A program made the position numbers and the translations under genes. From Ruegeria lacuscaerulensis ITI-1157 (GTDB lineage Bacteria > Pseudomonadota > Alphaproteobacteria > Rhodobacterales > Rhodobacteraceae): a stretch of DNA of 64,000 nt. The notes beneath the pieces are model-generated. The model was not told the DNA's origin, searched no databases, and was given only the letters and a program-made list of their open reading frames with translations. The stretch lies in the NCBI GenBank assembly GCA_000161775.1, contig GG704596.1:1635593-1699592 (forward strand), in the 5' to 3' direction. This document shows positions 1 through 8,557 of the stretch, one piece after another. The stretch's first letter is position 1. Every line of letters begins with the position of its first letter.

Positions 1-195
1 GGAGCGGCCGGGCAGCCTCATGTGGTGCTGCCGAAAGCTGGTCATTTCCTTCAAGACGACGTCGCCGACGCTTTGGTCGAGGGCATATTGAGCCTTGTCC
101 GGCTGACATTCTGGAGGCAGCTATTCTCGGATTTCGTTTGGGTCCACGCCCCACAGGCTGCTTTTAGGCGCCCAGCCGCCATATCCCCCAGCTGA
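1..195 (+). CDS. alpha/beta hydrolase, C-terminal fragment (haloalkane dehalogenase-like)
   Basis: Only the 3' end lies in the window, in frame 1, ending at TGA 193-195. The translated tail contains AGHFLQDD, which resembles the catalytic-histidine motif near the C terminus of haloalkane dehalogenase-type alpha/beta hydrolases; the stretch before it (PHVVLPK) fits the last beta strand. Family members usually end about 15-20 residues after this histidine, but here the frame continues through about 30 more unremarkable residues and overlaps the 3' end of the convergent SH3 gene. The original stop may therefore have been lost or shifted. The assignment rests on one motif, and the catalytic nucleophile and acid lie outside the window. 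Confidence 0.5.
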   Translation, partial: GAAGQPHVVLPKAGHFLQDDVADALVEGILSLVRLTFWRQLFSDFVWVHAPQAAFRRPAAISPS

Positions 196-642
196 AATAC
201 GGCACCAGTCGATCGTGCAACTGCCCAGACGGGCCACCACTCCGGATTCGAAATGCGCCTTTACCGGTGCGTTCGGATCGGGGCTGGTCCGCACGGGCAG
301 CATATCCGACTCGACCAGAACGGTGCGCACGCCCGACAGCAGCGCGTAGTGCACCCAGCCGCCTGCGCCGTCACGGTCCTGGACCTTGCGCCAGTTGCCG
401 TATTCGGCCACCACCTGCAACGGCATGCCGCGCCGCTTGAACACCCAGTCGATCCTGTGGGTCAGGGAGGGGCCGCGGCGTACGTTCCCCTCGGCGGCCT
501 TCATCGATACATATCGGGGAATCGGCAGATTGGTGACGGACCCGCGATTTTCCTGCGCCTGCGCGCCCCACGCGAAAACAACAGCTGCAAACGCACATAC
601 AAAACCCAGAATTGGGTGTTTCACCGTGAAAGAAGCACTCAC
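121..642 (-). CDS. secreted SH3-domain protein
   Basis: A 173-residue protein starting at GTG 640-642. This start is chosen because it gives a clean N-terminal signal peptide (hydrophobic residues about 11-27, AQA cleavage region at about 28-30); a longer in-frame extension upstream would put the signal internally. The mature part looks like two bacterial SH3-like modules (about residues 38-110 and 110-165), with the usual N-V-R-x-G-P-S start and the W-x-K/V-x-D-x-x-G-x-x-G-W-V pattern. This family (SH3_4) is typically periplasmic and linked to the cell envelope or peptidoglycan, but the specific ligand is unknown. It is transcribed divergently from the downstream reductase. Confidence 0.8.
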   Translation of the reverse strand: MSASFTVKHPILGFVCAFAAVVFAWGAQAQENRGSVTNLPIPRYVSMKAAEGNVRRGPSLTHRIDWVFKRRGMPLQVVAEYGNWRKVQDRDGAGGWVHYALLSGVRTVLVESDMLPVRTSPDPNAPVKAHFESGVVARLGSCTIDWCRISAGGYGGWAPKSSLWGVDPNEIRE

Positions 643-777
643 TGCCTGCTCTTGCGCCTGTCGATCGGGTTTCAAAAAAAAGGTCGGAGCGATGCCCCGG
701 GGGTTCTTGTGCCCCAACTGATCCTGCGCCACGATGCCATGGCGCGCGGCGGATTGCAAAGCGGTAGGAGGGCTAAG

Positions 778-1764
778 GTGCCGAGAGAACGTCTGAGTGT
801 TGTTGTAACGCGACGATTGCCGGATGCCGTGGAGACACGGCTGAGCGAGCTGTTCGATGTCAGGCTGCGTGACGATGACACGCCCATGACGCGCGACGAA
901 CTGGTGGCTGCGGTGAAAGAAGCCGACGTGCTGGTCCCGACGATCACCGATTCGATCGATGCGGGGCTTTTGGGCCAGGCCGGCGAGCGGCTTCGTCTGA
1001 TCGCGAATTACGGCGCCGGTGTGGATCATATCGATGTCGCCACCGCGCGGCAGCGCGGCATTCTGGTCTCGAACACCCCGGGCGTGCTGACCGACGACAC
1101 GGCCGATATGACGATGGCGTTGATTTTGGCGGTGACACGGCGGATTCCCGAAGGCCTTTCGGTCATGCAGACGGGTGAATGGGACGGATGGGCCCCGACC
1201 GCCTTGCTGGGCGGGCGCGTGGGTGGCCGGCGTCTGGGGATCCTGGGGATGGGGCGCATCGGTCAGGCCGTCGCGCGCCGCGCCGCGGCATTCGGCATGC
1301 AGATCCATTACCACAATCGTCGTCGCCTGCGCCCCGAAATCGAAGAGGAGCTGCAGGCCACCTATTGGGAAAGCCTCGATCAGATGGTGGCGCGAATGGA
1401 CGTGATCTCGATCAACTGCCCTTCGACCCCGTCCACCTTCCACCTGATGAATGCGCGCCGGTTGAAACTGATGAAACCAAGCGCGGTGATCGTGAACACG
1501 TCGCGCGGCGAGGTGCTGGACGAAAACGCCCTGACCCGCATGATCCGCGCCGGTGAGATCGCGGGCGCCGGTTTGGATGTTTATGAGAAAGGGACCGACG
1601 TGAACCCCCGGCTGCGCCAGTTGCCGAACGTCGTATTGCTGCCGCATATGGGCTCTGCCACGCTCGAAGGGCGGATCGAGATGGGCGAAAAGGTCATCAT
1701 CAACATCAAGACCTTCGAAGACGGGCATCGCCCGCCCGATCAGGTTGTGCCCGCGATGCTGTAA
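778..1764 (+). CDS. D-2-hydroxyacid (D-glycerate/hydroxypyruvate) dehydrogenase
   Basis: A 328-residue NAD(P)-dependent D-2-hydroxyacid dehydrogenase, probably acting on glyoxylate/hydroxypyruvate or D-glycerate. GTG 778 is chosen because a strong AGGAGG lies at 766-771, six bases upstream. The Rossmann motif is GILGMGRIGQAVA (about 154-166), the NTSRGE arginine is R243 and the active-site histidine is H290 in LPHMGSAT. The third member of the classical Arg-Glu-His triad, expected 29 residues after the arginine, is Gly272: the segment reads DVYEKGTDVNP where the canonical form is DVFE-x-EP. E270 or D274 could substitute. A strong terminator follows. The length fits the GhrB/GyaR family; the exact substrate is inferred. 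Confidence 0.88.
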   Translation: MPRERLSVVVTRRLPDAVETRLSELFDVRLRDDDTPMTRDELVAAVKEADVLVPTITDSIDAGLLGQAGERLRLIANYGAGVDHIDVATARQRGILVSNTPGVLTDDTADMTMALILAVTRRIPEGLSVMQTGEWDGWAPTALLGGRVGGRRLGILGMGRIGQAVARRAAAFGMQIHYHNRRRLRPEIEEELQATYWESLDQMVARMDVISINCPSTPSTFHLMNARRLKLMKPSAVIVNTSRGEVLDENALTRMIRAGEIAGAGLDVYEKGTDVNPRLRQLPNVVLLPHMGSATLEGRIEMGEKVIINIKTFEDGHRPPDQVVPAML

Positions 1765-1770
1765 ACTCTG

Positions 1771-1803
1771 CCCGGCCAGTCTTTTTGCGGCCGGGATTTT
1801 TTT
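1771..1803 (+). terminator. rho-independent terminator after the hydroxyacid dehydrogenase
   Basis: Seven-base-pair GC stem, CCCGGCC (1771-1777) pairing with GGCCGGG (1789-1795), followed by an uninterrupted T run at 1797-1803. It separates the reductase from ggt. Confidence 0.85.
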
Positions 1804-1858
1804 GGTCCGCGGTCCCACGCGGCAAACAAGACAGTTTTAGGATCAGGAGGAATTCAAG

Positions 1859-3649
1859 ATGCGTGCCATGTTTTCAGGATTGACGCTTGCGGCGCTGGCT
1901 TTGGCCGGCCCCGGGTTTGCACAGGAAGCCGCCGATGCCGTGGCCCCCGAAGTCGCCTCGGAAGGTCAGGTTCAGGCACTGACCGATCAGGCCATGGCCG
2001 CGCTTGACTCCAAGGCGGCCGGTCAGCCGGTTGCGGCGCAGAACTGGATGGTGGCCGCAGCCAATCCGCTGGCGGTCGAGGCGGGCGCCAGAGTGCTGCG
2101 CAACGGAGGCTCGGCCGCCGATGCCATGGTCGCGGTGCAGGTCGTGCTGGGTCTGGTCGAGCCGCAATCCTCGGGGCTGGGTGGCGGCGCTTTCCTGGTC
2201 TGGTACGATGCGGCCACGCAGTCTTTGACCACGCTCGACGGGCGGGAAACCGCGCCGCGCGAGGCGACGCCGACCCTGTTTCAGGACGAAAACGGCGAAC
2301 CGCTGAAGTTCTTCGATGCGGTCGTGGGCGGGCTGTCGGTCGGCACGCCCGGCACACCGGCCCTTCTGGAAGAAGCGCATCGGCGCTGGGGCCGCAGCCC
2401 GTGGCCGGGCCTGTTTCAGGATGGCATCCGGTTGGCCGAGGAGGGCTTTGCGGTCTCGCCCCGGCTGGCAAGCCTGATCGCGGCCGATGCCGACCGCTTG
2501 TCGCGGTTTCCGGCAACAGCGGAATATTTCCTGCCGGACGGTGTACCGCTGCAGCAAGGCCATCTGTTGACCAACCCGGATTATGCAGAAACACTGCGGA
2601 TTCTGGCCCGCGAGGGGGCCGCTGGTTTCTATGGCGGCGAGATCGCGGCGGATATCGTCAGCACCGTTCGCAACGCACCGGGCAATCCGGGCGTCCTGTC
2701 GGGGGTCGATCTGGCGCTCTATCAGGTGATCGAGCGTGCGCCGGTCTGCGTCGAGTATCGTGCCTATGAGGTCTGCGGCATGGGGCCGCCCTCATCAGGC
2801 GCGCTGACGGTCGGGCAGATCCTCGGCATGTTGAATGGCCATGATCTGGCGGCGCTGGGGCCCGACAGCGCCGAGGCGTGGCGGCTGATCGGCAATGCCT
2901 CGCGTCTGGCTTTCGCGGATCGGGGTCGGTACATGGCCGACAGCGATTTCGTTCCGATGCCCACGCAGGGGTTGGTCGACCCGGCCTATCTGTCCGGGCG
3001 CGCCGCGTTGCTTAACGGCCCCGCGGCCCTGACCGAGGTTGCGCCGGGATCGCCTGAATTCGACCATGCTCTGAACTGGGCTGATGATGCCTCGATCGAA
3101 CTGCCCTCGACCTCGCATATTTCCATCGTGGATTCCTATGGCAACGTCCTGTCGATGACCACGACCATCGAGAACGGGTTCGGTTCGCGCCTGATGACCC
3201 ACGGGTTCCTGCTGAACAACGAACTGACCGATTTTTCGTTCCGCACCCACAAGGACGGCGTGCCCATCGCCAACCGGCTGGAGCCGGGCAAGCGCCCGCG
3301 CTCGTCGATGAGCCCGACCATCGTCCTGCAGGACGGAGCGCCGGTTCTGGCGATCGGGTCGCCCGGCGGCAGCCGGATCATCGGCTATGTGGCCAAATCC
3401 ATCATTGCCTGGGCCGACTGGGGCATGGACGTGCAGCAGGCGGTCGCCCTGCCGCATCTGGTCAACCGCTTCGGCACCTATGACGTCGAAGCCGGCACCG
3501 AGGCCGAAGGGCTTGCCGATGCGCTGACCGAAATGGGGTTCGAGGTGAACGCGCGCGACCTGACATCGGGCCTGCACGCGATCGAGATTCGCGACGGGTT
3601 GCGCGGCGGCGCGGACCCCCGGCGCGAGGGGATTGCGCTGGGCGAGTGA
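1859..3649 (+). CDS. ggt: gamma-glutamyltransferase
   Basis: A 596-residue periplasmic gamma-glutamyltranspeptidase (glutathione hydrolase). ATG 1859 has AGGAGG at 1845-1850. The N terminus is a Sec signal peptide ending near AQ at 21-22. Family members are made as one chain that cleaves itself before a threonine; here the site is T418 in STSHISIVD, matching the TTHYSVVD motif of E. coli GGT. The glycine-rich GSPGGSRI motif near the C terminus forms part of the active site. The large-subunit hallmark NGGSAADA is at about residues 82-89. The enzyme hydrolyses or transfers the gamma-glutamyl group of glutathione and related peptides. It appears monocistronic, between a terminator and a downstream hairpin. 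Confidence 0.95.
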   Translation: MRAMFSGLTLAALALAGPGFAQEAADAVAPEVASEGQVQALTDQAMAALDSKAAGQPVAAQNWMVAAANPLAVEAGARVLRNGGSAADAMVAVQVVLGLVEPQSSGLGGGAFLVWYDAATQSLTTLDGRETAPREATPTLFQDENGEPLKFFDAVVGGLSVGTPGTPALLEEAHRRWGRSPWPGLFQDGIRLAEEGFAVSPRLASLIAADADRLSRFPATAEYFLPDGVPLQQGHLLTNPDYAETLRILAREGAAGFYGGEIAADIVSTVRNAPGNPGVLSGVDLALYQVIERAPVCVEYRAYEVCGMGPPSSGALTVGQILGMLNGHDLAALGPDSAEAWRLIGNASRLAFADRGRYMADSDFVPMPTQGLVDPAYLSGRAALLNGPAALTEVAPGSPEFDHALNWADDASIELPSTSHISIVDSYGNVLSMTTTIENGFGSRLMTHGFLLNNELTDFSFRTHKDGVPIANRLEPGKRPRSSMSPTIVLQDGAPVLAIGSPGGSRIIGYVAKSIIAWADWGMDVQQAVALPHLVNRFGTYDVEAGTEAEGLADALTEMGFEVNARDLTSGLHAIEIRDGLRGGADPRREGIALGE

Positions 3650-3669
3650 TCACGTCGCAGGGGCTCGGG

Positions 3670-3692
3670 ATTGCCCGCCGCGTGCGGGCAAT
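3670..3692. terminator. perfect hairpin downstream of ggt
   Basis: A nine-base-pair perfect stem, ATTGCCCGC (3670-3678) with GCGGGCAAT (3684-3692), and a 5-nt loop, 20 bases after the ggt stop. No T run follows, so it may act as a weak terminator or an mRNA 3'-end stabiliser. Confidence 0.45.
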
Positions 3693-3743
3693 CTAGTCAT
3701 TGAAACACTTTGCGCAGAGTGGATCGGAAAAGGGGGGGATGCC

Positions 3744-5141
3744 ATGGGCCGTGCAGCCAAATTGGAGAGAAACGCGGCGGGGATCGAGACCGCAATCGGT
3801 ATTCTGAAACAGCGTTTCGGCGACCGTTTGCAAACCGGCGCCTCGGTGCGCGAACAGCACGGGCACACCACGACCTGGATCGAGAACCAGAGCCCGGATG
3901 CGGTGGTCTTTGCCGCCTCCACCGAAGAAGTGGCCGAAATCGTTGCAACTTGCGCCGCGCACAGGGTGCCGGTCATCCCGTTCGGTACGGGCACGTCGCT
4001 GGAAGGGCATGTGAACGCGCCGGCGGGCGGGGTCTGCATCGATCTGGGCCAGATGAACCGGATTCTGGCCGTGAACGAGGGCGATCTCGACTGCATCGTC
4101 CAGCCCGGTGTCACGCGTGAGCAGTTGAACACCCACCTGCGCGACAAGGGGCTGTTCTTTCCCATCGATCCGGGTGCGAATGCCTCGCTGGGCGGCATGG
4201 CCGCGACGCGGGCATCCGGCACCAACGCGGTGCGCTACGGGACGATGAAGGACAATGTCCTGAGCCTGGAAGCCGTCATGCCCGACGGCCGGATCATCCG
4301 AACCGGGCACCGCGCAAAGAAATCCTCGGCCGGGTATGATCTGACGCGGCTGCTGATTGGCGCCGAGGGCACGCTGGGCGTGATCACCGAGTTGACCCTG
4401 CGTCTGCATGGCATCCCCGAGGCGATCACCTCGGCGCGGTGTTCCTTTCCGTCCGTCGATGCGGCCTGCCAGGCGGTGATGGCCACCATCCAATACGGCG
4501 TGCCGGTGGCGCGGATCGAACTGCTGGACCAGCTGTCGGTCCGGGCCGCCAATGCCTATTCCGGCCTCGATCTGCCCGAAACGCCGCTGCTGCTGCTCGA
4601 ATTCCACGGCTCGGACGCGGGCGCCGCCGAACAGGCCGAGACTTTCGGCGACATCGCCGGCGAATTCGGCGGGACCGGGTTCGCGGCAACCGCGACCGTG
4701 GAAGAGCGCAACAAGCTGTGGCAGGCGCGGCACGACATGTACTGGGCCTCGTTGCAGCTGCGGCCGGGCGCGCGCGGGATCTCGACCGATGTCTGCGTCC
4801 CGATTTCGCGCCTGGCGGAATGCGTGACCGCGGCGCAGGACAAGGCGGCGGAGCTTGGCCTGTTGGCGCCCGTCGTGGGACACGTCGGCGACGGCAATTT
4901 CCACACTCTGCTGCTGATCGACATGGACAGCCCGGACGAGGTCGCCAAAGCCGAGGATTTCGTCGGCTGGCTGAACGATCTGGCCATCTCGATGGAGGGA
5001 ACCTGCACGGGCGAGCACGGGATCGGGCAGGGCAAGAAGCCTTATCTGGCGCGGGAACTCGGGCCGGCCGTCGATTACATGCGGGCGATCAAGGCCGCGC
5101 TGGACCCGCACGACATCATGAATCCGGGCAAGATCGTCTGA
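3744..5141 (+). CDS. FAD-binding oxidoreductase, D-lactate dehydrogenase (cytochrome)-like
   Basis: A 465-residue flavoenzyme of the VAO/PCMH-fold GlcD/DLD family, which oxidises D-2-hydroxyacids such as D-lactate or glycolate and passes electrons to a cytochrome or quinone. ATG 3744 follows a G-rich RBS (AGGGGGGG). The FAD-binding half (about 40-220) has the pyrophosphate loop PFGTGTSLEGH and the DPGANASLGGMAATRASG segment. The C-terminal half carries HVGDGNFH, the metal/substrate-binding motif of the family, and ends with the typical LDPHDIMNPGKIV. It is not obviously co-transcribed with ggt. The substrate cannot be fixed by sequence alone; D-lactate is the usual assignment for this length and layout. 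Confidence 0.85.
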   Translation: MGRAAKLERNAAGIETAIGILKQRFGDRLQTGASVREQHGHTTTWIENQSPDAVVFAASTEEVAEIVATCAAHRVPVIPFGTGTSLEGHVNAPAGGVCIDLGQMNRILAVNEGDLDCIVQPGVTREQLNTHLRDKGLFFPIDPGANASLGGMAATRASGTNAVRYGTMKDNVLSLEAVMPDGRIIRTGHRAKKSSAGYDLTRLLIGAEGTLGVITELTLRLHGIPEAITSARCSFPSVDAACQAVMATIQYGVPVARIELLDQLSVRAANAYSGLDLPETPLLLLEFHGSDAGAAEQAETFGDIAGEFGGTGFAATATVEERNKLWQARHDMYWASLQLRPGARGISTDVCVPISRLAECVTAAQDKAAELGLLAPVVGHVGDGNFHTLLLIDMDSPDEVAKAEDFVGWLNDLAISMEGTCTGEHGIGQGKKPYLARELGPAVDYMRAIKAALDPHDIMNPGKIV

Positions 5142-5365
5142 TCTGAACCGAACGGGCTGTCTTGGCAAAGGCAGTCGGGAACAGGCGAAGAAGTCTGGTC
5201 GCTTCATCGGTCGTCGAGTCCCGAACCTCCCGTTTTGCCGAGTATTCTCCGGCGCTGAGGGCGCGCAGGTCGGTTTTGTACCGTTTTGCGTCGGATGGAC
5301 TTGGCGGTTTGCCACACGCTTGGGCATAAACCTTGCCAAACAGACTCAATCCGGAGAGCGGGCAC

Positions 5366-7873
5366 ATGAAAACCCAAGTCAAAGCACTGGTCGTTGGCGG
5401 CGGCGCCATCGGCACATCGATTGCCTATCATCTGGCCAAGGCGGGCTGGGACGATGTCATGCTGATCGAGCGCGACGAACTGACTGCGGGGTCCACCTGG
5501 CACGCGGCGGGCCTGCTGCCGCTGTTCAACATGTCCTACGCGACGACCCACATCCACAAGTATTCGGTGGATTTCTACAAGACGCTCGAGGCGGAAACGG
5601 GCCTGAATGCGGGCTTCTCGGTGGTGGGCAACCTGCGCATGGCCCAGACGCAGGAGCGTATGGACGAATACATGCTCTATGCCTCGACCGCCGAGACCTG
5701 TGGCGTGCCCTATGAATGGCTGAGCCCGGCCCAGATCAAGGAGCGCTGGCCGCTGGTGCGGACCGAGGATCTGGTCGGCGCGATCTATCACCCGACCGAC
5801 GGCTACATCAACCCGGCCGATGTGACCATGGCGATGGCCAAGGGCGCCCGTCAGCGCGGCGTGATGATCGAGCGCAAATGGCAGGCCGACGCCTTTGAAT
5901 GGAAGGGCGACCACTGGGACGTGACCCTTACCAAGATGGTCGAGAAGGGCGGCAACCTGGTGCCGTCGGACGAGCAGATCGTGGTCTCGGCCGAGCATGT
6001 GGTGACCGCCTCTGGCAACCACGCGCAACGCACGGCGCGGATGCTGGGGATCAAGATCCCCGCGATTCCGGTCGAGCATCAGTTCATCGTCACCGAACCC
6101 GATGCTGAGCTGGTCAAGTTCCGCGAGGCCGGCAACCCCGAGCATCCGGTTCTGCGCGACGCCGACGCCAAGTGGTATGTCCGCGAGGAACGCGGCGGCT
6201 GGATCCTGGGCCCCTACGAGCGCAACGCGCCGGCCCGGTTCGAATACGGCGTGCCCGACAGCTTCCGCGCCGACCTCTTCCCGCTGGATCTCGAGCGGAT
6301 CGAAGAGGAATACATGAGCATGATCCACCGGATTCCGTCCACGGAAACGGTGGGGCTGAAGGACGATTTCAACGGCCCGATCTGCTATACCCCCGATGGC
6401 AACCCGCTGGTCGGCCCCGCGCCGGGCCTGCGCAACATGTGGCTGGCCGAGGGCTTCTCGTTCGGCATCACCGCCGCGGGTGGCACCGGCTATTACCTGG
6501 CGCAGTTGATGGTCGAGGGCGAGGCCGAGATCGACATGGCCTCGCTGGACCCGAAACGCTACTCCAGCAACTGGATGACCACCGAGTTCGCGGCCCGCAA
6601 GAACGAGGAGTGCTACGAGCACGTCTACATCCTGCACCACCCGGACGAAGAGCGCGAGGCCTGCCGTCCGCTGCGCACCGCCCCGGCCTATGACCGCCAG
6701 AAGGCGCGCGGCGCGCAGTTCGGCTGGGTCAACGGCTGGGAGCGCCCCAACTACTTCGGCCCGCTGGACGCGCCCGAGAATTTCGACCACGACGCCCGCA
6801 GCTTCCGCCGCGGCGGCTGGTGGCAATATGCCGTGGAAGAGGCCAAGGCGATCCGCAATGGCGTCGGCCTAATCGACGCCACCGCCTTTACCAAGCACAT
6901 CGTCAAGGGGCCGGGTGCCACCCAGTTCCTCGACTGGTTCACCTGCAACAAGCTGCCCAAGGTCGGCCGCATCAACCTGACCTATGCGCTGACCGATCAC
7001 GGCACCACCCGCACCGAATACACCATCGTGCGCCTGAAGGAGCACGAGTATTACCTCGTCTCAGCCGGTGCCTGGACCGAGTATGACGCCGACTTCCTGC
7101 GCAAGGCGGCCGAGGACAAGATGGATGAGTTCGGCTACATCGAGATCCAAGACGTGACCACCCAGTGGGGCGTCTTTGCCATCGCCGGGCCGAAATCGCG
7201 CGACGTGCTGAAAGAGGTCATCAAGGACGCCGAGCCGGAAACCGCCCTGTCGAACAAGCGCTTCCCGTGGCTGTCGGCACGTCAGATCGAACTGGGCATG
7301 TGCCCGGTCAACGCGATCCGCGTGGCCTATACCGGCGAGCTGGGCTGGGAACTGCATCACCCGATCGAGATGCAGAACTACCTGTTCGACCTGCTGGAAC
7401 AGGCCGGCGAGAAGCACGGCATGAAGCTGGTCGGTGCCCGCGCCCAGAACTGGCTGCGGCAGGAGAAATCCTATCGCGCCTTCGGCACCGAACTGGGCCG
7501 CGACGCCACCCCGCTCGAGGCCGACCTGCCGCGGTTCGTCGATCTGAACAAAGAGTTCCACGGCAAGGACAAGCTGATCGAGACCGGCGTGCGGGTGAAA
7601 TGCTGCACCCTGCTGATCGACGGACCCGAGGATGCCGACCCGTGGGGCCGCGAGGCGCTCTATACGCCCGAAGGCGAGCGTGTGGGCCGTCTGACCTCGG
7701 GCGGCTACTCGGTGGCCTTCGAGAAGTCGATCGGCATGGGCTATGTCAAGCCTGAGCTGGCGGTCGAGGGCACCAAGCTGAAGGTCAAAATGTTCGACAA
7801 GTTGTGGGATGCGGTCGTGACTTGCGACAGCCCCTATGACCCCAAGAACGAGACCATCCGCAAGGATGGCTGA
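5366..7873 (+). CDS. FAD/GcvT fusion oxidoreductase, dimethylglycine or sarcosine dehydrogenase-like
   Basis: An 835-residue two-part protein. ATG 5366 has GGAGAG about 7 bases upstream. The N-terminal half is a DAO-type FAD domain with the dinucleotide motif VVGGGAIGTSIAYHLA (about 9-24) and AGSTWHAAGL, in which H46 matches the histidine that covalently carries FAD in dimethylglycine dehydrogenases. The C-terminal half (from about residue 430) is a GcvT/aminomethyltransferase-like tetrahydrofolate domain, including the typical YTGELGWELH segment. Such enzymes demethylate N-methylated glycines and load the one-carbon unit on folate. Marine Roseobacters often carry several paralogues, so dimethylglycine versus sarcosine or another N-methyl compound is open. 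The 224 bases upstream hold no recognisable riboswitch or small gene. Confidence 0.88.
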   Translation: MKTQVKALVVGGGAIGTSIAYHLAKAGWDDVMLIERDELTAGSTWHAAGLLPLFNMSYATTHIHKYSVDFYKTLEAETGLNAGFSVVGNLRMAQTQERMDEYMLYASTAETCGVPYEWLSPAQIKERWPLVRTEDLVGAIYHPTDGYINPADVTMAMAKGARQRGVMIERKWQADAFEWKGDHWDVTLTKMVEKGGNLVPSDEQIVVSAEHVVTASGNHAQRTARMLGIKIPAIPVEHQFIVTEPDAELVKFREAGNPEHPVLRDADAKWYVREERGGWILGPYERNAPARFEYGVPDSFRADLFPLDLERIEEEYMSMIHRIPSTETVGLKDDFNGPICYTPDGNPLVGPAPGLRNMWLAEGFSFGITAAGGTGYYLAQLMVEGEAEIDMASLDPKRYSSNWMTTEFAARKNEECYEHVYILHHPDEEREACRPLRTAPAYDRQKARGAQFGWVNGWERPNYFGPLDAPENFDHDARSFRRGGWWQYAVEEAKAIRNGVGLIDATAFTKHIVKGPGATQFLDWFTCNKLPKVGRINLTYALTDHGTTRTEYTIVRLKEHEYYLVSAGAWTEYDADFLRKAAEDKMDEFGYIEIQDVTTQWGVFAIAGPKSRDVLKEVIKDAEPETALSNKRFPWLSARQIELGMCPVNAIRVAYTGELGWELHHPIEMQNYLFDLLEQAGEKHGMKLVGARAQNWLRQEKSYRAFGTELGRDATPLEADLPRFVDLNKEFHGKDKLIETGVRVKCCTLLIDGPEDADPWGREALYTPEGERVGRLTSGGYSVAFEKSIGMGYVKPELAVEGTKLKVKMFDKLWDAVVTCDSPYDPKNETIRKDG

Positions 7874-7923
7874 TTACCCCCTGCCAGGCGGCGCGCACTG
7901 AATGCGCCGCCTACGGCGGCTCA

Positions 7924-8112
7924 TGCCTCCGGCGGAGGTATTTTCAAACAGAAGAAGCAGCCGGATCGAGAAATGATCCAGCCCCCCGCCTGTGGCAGGG
8001 GGCCTTCTCCTGTTGCGGTCATCGGCGCCTCCGCCTGTACCGCATCTCCAGACTTGCAGAGAATGGTAAACAAATCCCTTCTTCTGTTCAAAAATACCTC
8101 CGCCGGAGGCAA
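7924..8112. repeat. long intergenic inverted repeat with terminator-like hairpins
   Basis: A 34-base sequence at 7924-7957 recurs inverted at 8079-8112 with only about three mismatches. Each arm contains the self-complementary core CCTCCGGCGGAGG followed by an A/T-rich tract and AGAAGAAG (CTTCTTCT in the right copy). The 121 bases between them hold a further hairpin near 7981-8001 (CCCCCCGCC with GGCAGGGGG). Immediately outside the right arm, 8111-8130 forms AAGCCTGCC/GGCAGGCTT. The block sits between convergent genes, so a bidirectional terminator cassette is the simplest reading. The CCTCCGGCGGAGG core is recalled as common in Rhodobacteraceae intergenic regions. Confidence 0.75.
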
Positions 8113-8149
8113 GCCTGCCTTGGCAGGCTTTCCCGGCGAGGCATCTGGT

Positions 8150-8488
8150 TCAGTCCGAAGTCAGTTCATCGAAGCATTCCAGCGCCTTGGCCGCATACAT
8201 CATCGACGGCCCGCCCCCCATCTGGATGGCCATGGCCAGCACGTCGGAGATCTCTTCGCGTGTGGCACCCGCTTTCACCAAGGTTTCCGTGTGCAATGAG
8301 ATGCAGGGTTCGCAGCGGACGGCGATGGATATGCCCAATGCGATGAATTCTTTGGTCTTGAAATCCAGCGTCCCGCCTTCCTTGACCGATTTGCTGAGCG
8401 CCCCGAATGCGCGGGCCGTTTCAGGGATCGCGCCGTTCAGGTTGCGCAGGCCGTTGCGGGTGTCCGACAGTTTGTCTTGCCAGGTCAT
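8150..8488 (-). CDS. carboxymuconolactone decarboxylase family (AhpD-like) protein
   Basis: A 112-residue protein of the CMD/AhpD fold. The redox and proton-relay motif is complete: E47, then C59-E-P-C62 with H66 four residues later (CEPCISLH), the pattern of alkylhydroperoxidase-like AhpD proteins. The C-terminal MAIQMGGGPSMMYAAKALE is the usual helix closing the trimer. Such proteins reduce peroxides or act in thiol-redox chemistry; the physiological partner is unknown. It stands alone on the minus strand, about 70 bases after the start-proximal gene of the next minus-strand block, and ends in the inverted-repeat terminator region. Confidence 0.85.
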   Translation of the reverse strand: MTWQDKLSDTRNGLRNLNGAIPETARAFGALSKSVKEGGTLDFKTKEFIALGISIAVRCEPCISLHTETLVKAGATREEISDVLAMAIQMGGGPSMMYAAKALECFDELTSD

Positions 8489-8557
8489 GTTCTAGTCCCA
8501 AATTACATATATCTTCCTGCATATGTAACGAAAAGCGCGCGCGAACCTTGATCTCGA

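Noticed and set aside
3693..5339. A 548-codon minus-strand frame opposite the D-lactate dehydrogenase-like gene
   Set aside because: No domain, RBS or plausible composition; it is explained by GC3 bias in the sense gene.
5142..5365. A glycine-type riboswitch upstream of the FAD/GcvT fusion gene
   Set aside because: The region was read for paired tandem aptamer features and no convincing conserved core was found.
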